From assembly GCA_029721435.1 (NCBI GenBank), contig CM056574.1, forward strand, positions 69,731,501 through 69,795,500: DNA of 64,000 nucleotides, written 5' to 3'. The notes beneath the pieces are model-generated. The model was given only the letters and a program-made list of their open reading frames with translations. It searched no databases and was not told the DNA's origin. The stretch is from Gymnothorax reevesii. Its lineage: Eukaryota > Chordata > Actinopteri > Anguilliformes > Muraenidae. The position numbers were made by a program, and so were the translations under genes. Shown here piece by piece: positions 56,120-64,000 of the stretch (positions within the stretch are counted from its first letter, which is position 1; each line of letters opens with the position of its first letter).

Positions 56120-56227
56120 TCCCGTGTTTGAATGTGTATATATATGTGTTTGAATATTGCATGATATGTATATATAGACAAGTGTTCACTTAACCATTTT
56201 GTATTGAAAAGAAAAATTTTGCCTTTT

Positions 56228-56237
56228 GGAATGGAGG
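56228..56237 (+). promoter_or_regulatory. polypurine tract
   Basis: GGAATGGAGG directly abuts the 3' LTR, the expected plus-strand primer site. It is short for the class. Confidence 0.7.
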
Positions 56238-56700
56238 TGTAATGTGAATATAGGCCACTAGATGACAGTATTTACCTTTTTTTGTTAAGCTCAGACTGAA
56301 GTCATGTTTAGACATGTCCTGGACATGTCTGGGGCAAGTCTCGGAAAATTAAAAAAAAGAGGTCTAAATGTGGGTGGGGTCTGCAAAAGAGTATATAAGG
56401 AAAAGAATTGAGACAGTAAAGTAGTAGGAGAAATTGCAAGAAGATGACCAGACCTGCCATTCTGTTCAAGACTGTTAAGTTTCTTTTGTGGAATTTTCAT
56501 CATCCAGGACATCACCAAGCCACCCCCACGAAAAGGGATTGTAAGTATTTATGTTTTGTACATAATTCAATCTTGGTCTTAAGGTTAGTTAGTTGTTATG
56601 GTGTTTGTTAATTAAATGTGTTGAGGTTTTTAAAACTGTGTCTGTCATCCCTTGCTGTTGCTGTTGTGTTGTAGCGTAATAACAAATTGGGGCCATAACA
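56238..56700 (+). repeat. 3' LTR
   Basis: 463 bp, TGTAATGTGAAT...CATAACA, followed by the GTAT target duplication. Confidence 0.93.
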
Positions 56701-57197
56701 GTATGACAACGATATTTCATACAGAGCAAGAAAAGTGATTCATTTTACTCAACATCATCAGAATATCAAAACCTATAAGACTTGGACCACATACAAAACC
56801 TTACAGATTTTCTTTCTCTGCTGAAGAAGGCACAGCTGTGAAAAAAAATGTAAGCAGTATATCTTTTCTGATGGAAAGCGGTACACAGTTATGTAAAATC
56901 AAATCTCTACAACAATAGTCAATACTTTATACAAATAGGCATAATTCTGCTCAAACAGAGCTCCAGAGCTGTGCAAATAAAACAGTAAAGAGCATTGAAG
57001 TAGCTACAGGCCAACCCTGAATGAGAACCTAGGCCTTATGTTTCACATGAAAAGAGATTCATATATACCAAAAATGGTTAATTGATACCTAAATGTATAC
57101 CTTTGCTGCCGCAGAGCTGTGTGAAAGTCAAAAATGTAAACCGATTCAATAGGCCAACCCTGGCTAAGAACACAGATTTAAAAAAGGGGAAAAAATA

Positions 57198-58243
57198 ATT
57201 CAAGAATGATCAAGTGGCAATTGAAGACACGATATCTCTCCCCCATGCGATCCAACAGCGACAAAATAATGGGCTACATCAGGGCTACCAACTTTCTACG
57301 CATTCTCATGCATATGGCGTTGGTCACACGCATTTTGAAGGCAAATTCACCGAAGTCAGCAACTGTTCAATCAGCGCGTACATTTGAGATTATTACGCAT
57401 AATTTAAGTCCTTGTGCATGGCAGTTTATTTCCCTTGCATAACGGTGAATTTCACCAACACGGAAAGCAATGACGACTCTGGACCTCTTGCGCTTTTTAA
57501 AATTGGGGATTAAAAGCAATGCATTTGTTTCATGATCGTTTTTATTGTTTGAATGGAATAAGACTATTTGAAATGTCTTTATGCCATTCCATGGCTTCCA
57601 ATTCCCGAGTAAAGAAGGAAATCGATCATGACTCCCGAATTCACTAGCGGGAAAATGAACCGTAATGCACGTGAAACTGATTAACTATCATGCACAACGA
57701 CTGCAATTCCGCAAGAGAATCTCTTAAATGCGCATTAACTGAATAATCGCTGACTACAGCACTGGAACGTGCTAATAAGAAGCGCGAGACTCGTGCGGAA
57801 TGCGTGAGAGTTGGCAGCTCTGGCAACATTCAGTACAAGAAAGATAATTTAATTATAAATAGGTCTTTGCACTAGCACTTCGCTACGGTAATTTTTTTTC
57901 CAGCGAGAGTAGCATTTTAGAATTCTTTAGCGAATGAAGGCAATTTCGGTGCCGAATACGTACACCTGTTTTTGCAGCACGGTCAATTGGCTGTAAAACA
58001 AAAAGAGACAGTTGTCCGACTGGAAAATGTTAACGGACGAAAGCACGTACTTGTCACCAGAATTACCCTCATTCTCTGAGGAGCTCCGAATATAGTCGCC
58101 GAGTGCCGGTGCGCAGACCTAATTATAATAAAATTATTCTTCTGTACTGAACTGAATGTCGCCCATTATTTTGTTACCGTTAGATCGCATGGGAAAAAGC
58201 AGTGTCTTCAATTGCCATTTGACTTTTCTTGTATTGGAAAACG
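57198..58243. mobile_element. foldback structure with nested hAT-like inverted ends
   Basis: Outer arms 57,198-57,280 and 58,150-58,243 are inverted copies ('tggcaattgaagacac', 'catgcgatc.aac', 'caaaataatgggc.acat'). Inner arms CAGGGCTACCAACTTTCTAC at 57,281 and the mirror 'gagttggcagctctg' near 57,829 resemble ends of the CAGGGCT hAT-like family. Short frames here are products of the inverted repeats. Confidence 0.65.
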
Positions 58244-58979
58244 CTTTAAGAAAGGCAAACCATCTAGAATTTGCCAAGACTGTTGTCAATAAAGGGATGG
58301 ATATTTCCCCCCAGATTTTCAGGTCTAGCCCTGGCCATTACGAGTTGTCCCGCAGTCGGCAGTCAACGTGTTAAGTGCCAATAGTTCAAGTGACAAAGAG
58401 TGCTAAATAAAATAAGTGATAATTTAATAAACAGTGGACAAAAAAGAAGAGACCAGTAGAGTTAAAGAGAACAGCAACAAGCAATCTCACGCAACCGTGA
58501 TGGACAGGCTAACTTATACATCGCAATACATCCACCTTTTGAAACAACTTGCTTACGACCGGTTTTACAGATAGCGTCTTGTTGCTCCTCGGTATATATC
58601 TAAAATACCTCCAAATTACAGAGCTGTTGTTTTTTTCCCCTTCAGGACCAGCTCCTGTTCATCGTCGACCGACATACTATTGTCTGCTAACTCGCTCGCC
58701 TCTACCGGCAGTTATGTTCATGGATACTGTGTGACGGGGAGCGCACCTGCACACGCAAGGGGCGGAGCTTGAAGGCCCCGAGCAGTGAAAGCTGCCTGAA
58801 AACGCCTGATCGGAAAGCAGCGGAGTGGGCGACGTACACATAATAATATACTAAACAAGTCGACATGGTCTACAACATCCCCCGCCAATCGTGCGCTTCT
58901 CATTTTCGAACTCAATCAAGGCCTTTATGGTCTGAAGCTACACACCAAATTTGGTTACTGTATCTGTAGTAGTTTCTGA

Positions 58980-59095
58980 GTAAAGCTGTCCCCTTTATCT
59001 CGGACGGACGGACGGACGCACACACGGACGGACGGACGGACGGAGGTCAAACCTATATCCCCCTCCCACTTCGTGTTGGCGGGGGATAATAAAAC
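58980..59095. repeat. (GGAC)n tract and dispersed-repeat tail
   Basis: 'cggacggacggacgga' repeated around 58,998-59,044, then 'cctatatccccctcccactt' and 'gttggcgggggataat'. This tail style matches the 21,715-22,640 repeat family. Confidence 0.55.
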
Positions 59096-59190
59096 ACCGG
59101 TAGGGGGGTATTGCCTCAAATTCATACCTCCTTCAAAATTATACCGGTGTAAGTCATAAAACCGGGATACCGCCCAGCCCTACTATGAGG

Positions 59191-60470
59191 ACACCAAAAG
59201 AGCCTTTTGTTCAGGCAGTTCCATGTTTAGGTCCCCAAAGCACTCCCAATAAAAACCCTAGCATGGGCTCTCTGGCATTTTTTCCATACATTTTCGTCTT
59301 CTGAACATAAATCAGGCTGAATTCACCATGAATTCATCACCAACTGCAGTCAGCCCTTTGCCAAATGTGGGAGGAGGGAAAAAAAAAAAAAAAAAACCGC
59401 CAAAATGCCGCCTGTTCAAACCCCCATATCTCCAGGGTCACACCATGGATTTTCTTCTACTTTTTTTTTTTTAACCTGTTGCCAGTCCAGGGAAGTTAGA
59501 AACATACTACGTCATTTACACAGCTTCTATGTAACTGAGATACTCATGCCACATATCATCGGAAAGCTAAGATTCTTGAGATTCAAATGATGCCAACCAT
59601 TTCAAAGTATAATCACGCCTATGTCAGACCACAAACAAACACACTAACAGTAACAAAACTGATGTAACTCACCAATGAAGCTTCCTAGTACTCCTCCAGT
59701 CCAACCTATCCCCTCAAACATGGTCTTGTTACATCCACGAAGTTCCAGTAAATCCAACCCAGTAAAGTTTTTTGTCCAAAACACGCTATTATATCGGTAA
59801 ATATCCATGAACAGCAGCTGCATCGTTTGAAATGAGTCTGTGGAAATCCACCAAGTTCGCTGTATTTGTAGTCATTGCTTCGGTGCATATGTAAACAGTA
59901 CGAAGCCAATGGTGTCAAAATGGAGTCTGCACTAACCTTTCGAGTGACATCTCACTCGACCAGTTACGAGCTTCCCTGCCCTGTCTACAGCCTGCTACAG
60001 CCAGTGAGTGCCTGTGTTGAAACGAAGCTCATGCCCCTTTTTTTGCCTGTAGCCCAACAACCAACAACCAATTGAGATGACGATTGTTGCATTGTATAGC
60101 CAACGAAATTCTGGAAACGCCTATATACATCTTGATGGGGTGGCTACAAAGCTGACATTGCCTATCACTTGCGTAAGTGAAAGTACAGAATATCGCACAG
60201 CTGTGCGTAATGCGTGCTGCGCGTTCCGCAAAACAGAGCGAGGCAGAGAGAGATTTCCAGCGAATGTTTGATGGTTGTTTACGAATTTTGAAAGAAAAAA
60301 TGGCATAGGTAGCGAAAAAAAAATCATTTTCAGTTCAGAAGCTGCAGAGCTGTGCACTCGGCGTGCAAGTGATAACTCGGGAAGAAATATCTGACCAAAA
60401 CAGTGATGGCTCCGTAGCAAAGGAAATGTTTCTCGGGGGAGATGACATTACTCATGACAAGCATCATATT
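59191..60470. other. stretch with exon-like frames of unknown origin
   Basis: On the minus strand 59,673-59,820 reads MQLLFMDIYRYNSVFWTKNF, then NKTMFEGIGWTGGVLGSFI, ending at a GTGAGT donor-like site near 59,672. On the plus strand, MESALTFRVTSHSTSYELPC starts at 59,920. I cannot assign either; they may be repeat-borne. (A)20 and (T)13 runs lie near 59,379 and 59,461. Confidence 0.25.
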
Positions 60471-60475
60471 ATATA

Positions 60476-60527
<52 letters not shown>

Positions 60528-60554
60528 TACTACTACTACTACTACTACTACTAC
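60476..60554 (+). repeat. compound microsatellite (ATT)n(ACT)n
   Basis: About 16 ATT units pass into about 9 ACT units without interruption. Confidence 0.95.
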
Positions 60555-60930
60555 ATTACATATTATTTGCATCCGTCACGGACGGTGGAAGGACGTCATG
60601 TTTTCACCGGAGTTGGTAATTCTGTTTGTCTGTTATTCTGTAATTCTGTGTTCAGGATTACGGAAAAAGGATATAATAGTATTATGCTGATATTATTATG
60701 ATTATGTTATTACCATATTACGCATTATTATCTCCGTCACTGAAGGTGGAATGACGTTATGTTCTCGCCGGCGTTAATAATTCTGTTTGTCAGTTATTCT
60801 GTAATTCTGTGTTCAGGATTAGGGAAAAAGAATATTCTAATATTATGCTGATATTTTTATGATTATTACCATATTGCGCATTATTACCTCCGTCACCGAA
60901 GGTGGAAAGAAGTTATTTTTTCGCCGGCGT
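60555..60930. repeat. about 160-bp tandem repeat, 2.5 copies
   Basis: Units contain 'ctccgtcactgaaggtggaa', 'tgacgttatgttctcgccgg', 'ttctgtttgtcagttattct' and 'gtaattctgtgttcaggatt'. Starts near 60,565, 60,728 and 60,888. Confidence 0.8.
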
Positions 60931-61123
60931 TGGTTTTTGTGGGAATTATAATTTTCATCCCTGTAAGAAATCAGAGTGAGACAAAGTAAGTAAATAGGAT
61001 CCATTTTACTATGTGCCACATAGGGTCTTCGTTACAGGCAAGAACAAAGACAAAGGAATCTCTCCTTTGCTTTGGATATATGTAAAAGCACAGAGTCAGA
61101 ATCTCCTCCCCTAGGGGTTAATA

Positions 61124-61470
61124 TGCACAAATTTGAGTTTATGCCTCAGTAACCTTTTAATTTTTAAAATTTTTTATTTATCATATATTGTAAATAGTTT
61201 GATATGGAAAGGTTATTTGTTTGTTAACGTTTCATATAAAAAACATTTTTTTACACAACAGCACTCGTTTTGACTTTTATATGCACAAATTTGAGTTTAT
61301 GCTTCATTAAGTTAATTTTTTTTTATTTATCATATATTGTAAATAGTTTGCCGTGAGTTTGCTGTGTAAAGGTTATTTATTTGTTTACATTTCATGAAAA
61401 AAAAAGCATTTTTTTACATAACGGCACTCGTTTTGACTCTTATGTACACAAATGAGTTTATGCTTCAGTA
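61124..61470. repeat. about 160-bp tandem duplication
   Basis: 'cacaaatttgagtttatgcc', 'atcatatattgtaaatagtt' and 'cagcactcgttttgac' recur at 61,128 and 61,284, with a third partial start near 61,447. Confidence 0.8.
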
Positions 61471-62570
61471 ACTTTTTTTCAGCAATATTGATAGTGAATC
61501 TGGATATGGGATTGGATTCCTCCAAGTGTCACCTTTTATTACAGCCCAACACTATGACTGTAAGTTTAAGTGTTCAAGAGTTATGCCCTTTTATCGTAGG
61601 TGTGTGACCATGGTTATCCAAGGGTCCTTTTGGGGTCTCCAAATGGCCATTTTTGGAAACGCCTAGACATGGCCTTAGAAAAACATGTGTAGAATGCTCA
61701 TTTTCTGTAGGATTGTTATCAAATTTGAACTGGGACTCGGTAAGGCTTCATGCTGTGGTCCCATTGTGTTTTTCAGCTAATAAGTCCCAGCTGCTCTCAT
61801 CTGCTGGCATCCGTTGGCAAAAAAAAATTCCGGCGAGAGTAAAAACCTTCTACTTCAGTGTGTCCCAGCTTAGATTACTCAATGCCAGTTGCACTTAGAG
61901 CGATTCTTTCAGCTGAGGGAAAAAACTTGAGTGTTTCCTTTCAAACGAGACCATAACCATCCATATAGTCCAAACTGTTCGAGAACAGCGTTCAATTTAC
62001 TTTGGGTGCGCTTTTGATAGGCATTTTTGGCAAATTTTCCCAGAGTGTTAAGGGTTTAAACGATTCCTCTATTATAGTAGAAAAACCACTCCAAAAATTT
62101 TTGATGTGTTTTGATCAATAGATTTGACAAGTGTCTGAACGGCCGTGGGGTAGTCTCGAGAATTGCATGGCACTAACCAATTAAGACCTGATGTGACGTC
62201 TGTGTCGCACTCGCTTTAAAAGCGGAAGGGACATGAATATCATATATCATTTTTAAGAAATGTGAATGAAGTGCATCATGAGGTACCCTAGGTCTTAATG
62301 GGTGAAGCTTCTTACACATTTAACTACGCAACATTTTAAGTGTTTTCAATCATTAGGAAGTCACACACTAAATTGTGCCAATTCCTTTATTATAGTAGAA
62401 AAATAAAAATCGCTGATGGGACTTGAACGACATACATTTCAGAACTGTCTAAACAGGGACAGGCAATTTTTGAGAATCACACTTCTTTGCATCAATAAAA
62501 TCTACTGACGCCAATTCTTGTAAATTGGCTGTCAAACTAAAACATAGCATGGAATACGAAGTTAACAGTG
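61471..62570. other. stretch without recognised gene
   Basis: No conserved frame or terminal repeat recognised; '(c)ctttattatagtagaaaaa' occurs twice (62,067 and 62,382). Confidence 0.35.
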
Positions 62571-62574
62571 TAAA

Positions 62575-62700
62575 GGATCGACCGATATGGATTTCTTAGG
62601 GCCGATGCCGATACCGATTTTTTTCCATCACCCTTAGCCGATGACCGATTATGGACTGCCGATTTTCTTGGGCCGATATTTGTGGCCGATACTGCTTTTG
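62575..62700. repeat. GGCCGAT-rich repeat end
   Basis: 'ggatcgaccgatatggattt' followed by many 'gccgat'/'accgat' phrases. Resembles the end of a known style of fish DNA transposon. No partner end in the window. Confidence 0.45.
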
Positions 62701-62799
62701 CTCCCTCAATTTACATAAAAAAAATGACACAATGATAAAATTTATTGAAAAGTTTCAACCAGCCATCGATGTGATGGCTGCTCCTCCCCAGTGAGACGC

Positions 62800-62815
62800 G
62801 CAACACTCTCCCCCC

Positions 62816-62849
<34 letters not shown>

Positions 62850-62852
62850 AGC
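62800..62852. repeat. C run and (CA)n microsatellite
   Basis: 'ctccccccccc' then about 15 CA units. Confidence 0.95.
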
Positions 62853-63036
62853 TGAGCAGACACTGACTGAAAAACTCTGCTACCGCTGGATTGATAATGG
62901 TAGCAAACGTCTCTGAATACGTTTTTACGAAACACTGACAGAAATTAGTACTACATATGAAACATTTCTCTCATCATTTAAGTTCTTCTAGTGCACGCTA
63001 AAGACCTCTCTGATAGCAGAAATTGCTATCACACAG

Positions 63037-64000
63037 CAGGGCTCTAAATTAACTTTTTTTCTTGGTAGCGCTGCGCTCCTCAGTTCAAAAAGTTAGGAGC
63101 GCGAGCAAAAATTTAGGAGCGCACATATCGAAATCAAAGAAGCATGAATATATGTATTTTTTAATGTTTAAAGAAACTACAATATAACACTCCGCATTAA
63201 CAATACAACGGTCTCCAACAAATTACAATTATTAAACAATATGAGAGTCTTGTTCATTGATTAACAAAGGTTTCCACTACATTGGCTTTATGCCATATCT
63301 GGAGGCCAGGATTTTAAATTCGGTCTCCTTGCCATCTGCCCTTCTATCCACCTCCTCACTGCGTGTCAGGCATCAAATATGTCCAGAGGACCCTCCACAC
63401 TGATCCAAATCAAATCTTAAATTGCGTTAGGGTTAATTGCAGATCAGACGTAAAGTCTTTTTTTTTGCCTCAATATTGCAATACGAATCAGTCCACAGCG
63501 GTAACTTTGCTATTTGTTGGCTTATTATAACATAAGCAGACTTCATAATGATTTAGATATGTTTGTTTTAAGAAAGCCTATGCCACCTGCCCAGGCGCGT
63601 CTCTAGGACTAAAGATTGGTGGGGCACAGAGCTCCCCTTAATTACTAACCCTGACTTGCACGCAATCATTCGCATAATTGACAAACAATACTTCCAGGAT
63701 TTTCCTAGCTTTTTTGATGTTTTTTTTTAATTTTTTTGCGGTAACTTTTTCAAAAAGTGGCAATGAAAGTTGCAATGTCTTGGCAATTTATTTTTTGTCC
63801 GCAGGAAATTTGCGTGGATTGGTTGAATTTGCTTTAATAGTTGCAAACGCAATATGCAACTTCCTTGACGGACTGAGCAATCGATTAACTCCGAGAACAC
63901 GCCGCTACGGTATGATACATTTCGGTACAGCGACAATCATTAATCTGGAAGCGTAATTTCGGGCATTTGTATCGGCGTTATTCAGAATTGCACATAGACG
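63037..64000. mobile_element. hAT-like element, left part (family of 31,067)
   Basis: Begins CAGGGCTCTAAATTAACTTT. The next 500 bp match 32,380-32,876 in reverse orientation ('tggctttatgccatatctg', 'caatattgcaatacgaatca', 'ctttgctatttgttggctta'). Runs off the window; any transposase part would lie beyond. Confidence 0.65.

Larger units (their letters stand above)
50759..56700 (+). mobile_element. Gmr1-like Ty3/Gypsy LTR retrotransposon
   Basis: Two direct LTRs (50,759-51,222 and 56,238-56,700) begin TG and end CA and are flanked by GTAT duplications (50,755-50,758; 56,701-56,704). Internal order is gag with coiled coil and SCAN-like part, zinc knuckle, protease, integrase, then reverse transcriptase and RNase H. 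Integrase before reverse transcriptase is the arrangement described for Gmr1-type elements of fish, whereas ordinary Ty3/Gypsy have it last. A few stops and frameshifts make it inactive, but LTR similarity (about six substitutions and one indel) marks a young insertion. Confidence 0.9.
50691..59182. mobile_element. hAT-like element with perfect 8-bp duplication, interrupted
   Basis: Ends TAGGGCTGGGCGATATGG at 50,691 and TAGGGCTGGGCGGTATCCC inward from 59,182, flanked by identical CTATGAGG (50,683-50,690; 59,183-59,190). Without the 5.9-kb LTR element inserted at 50,759 it is about 2.5 kb. It carries no recognisable hAT transposase; it holds a foldback (57,198-58,243) and a dispersed fish repeat near its right end. 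Confidence 0.85.

Noticed and set aside
60330..60701. Tyr-rich and Ile/Val-rich frames
   Set aside because: Translations of the (ATT)n(ACT)n microsatellite.

Overview
The window is nuclear DNA of a ray-finned fish, almost certainly a teleost. It shows vertebrate split-gene structure, one clearly orthologous vertebrate gene (akap1), and a dense layer of transposons typical of fish: Tc1/mariner, hAT, pogo-like, Ty3/Gypsy, non-LTR elements and tRNA-derived SINEs. There is no prokaryotic gene organisation.

The only host gene I can support is akap1 (A-kinase anchor protein 1, also AKAP121/D-AKAP1), on the minus strand from 37,685 to about 14,540. I placed all ten coding exons by splice sites, codon phase and protein conservation. 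Together they give an 860-residue protein: mitochondrial anchor, RII-binding helix, KH domain, and Tudor domain split over several exons. The non-coding first exon(s) and promoter were not found.

Layout. 1-460: LINE ORF2 tail. 461-4,008: a hAT-like element split by a pogo-like element, itself split by a dead Tc1. 4,478-6,800: Tc1- and mariner-type remnants. 7,825-9,530: degraded Ty3/Gypsy element. About 10.4-14.95 kb: 3' flank or 3' UTR of akap1. 14.96-37.7 kb: akap1, whose introns hold an uninterrupted Tc1 transposase ORF, a THAP pseudogene, MITEs, SINEs and several tandem arrays. 38.5-46.6 kb: four hAT-like elements nested in one another, each with 8-bp target duplications. 48.7-50.1 kb: SINE/LINE debris and a foldback MITE. 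50.7-59.2 kb: a hAT element with a perfect 8-bp target duplication, interrupted by a young LTR retrotransposon. 60.5-64 kb: microsatellite, tandem duplications and another hAT end.

Three things stand out. First, two minisatellites in akap1 introns look like tandem copies of the gene's own splice junctions: the acceptor of coding exon 2 in intron 1, and the donor end of coding exon 3 in intron 3. Second, the LTR element has its integrase upstream of reverse transcriptase, the Gmr1-type order, with nearly identical LTRs and a tRNA-Pro-like primer site split by three bases. Third, the nested transposons give a clear relative order of insertion.
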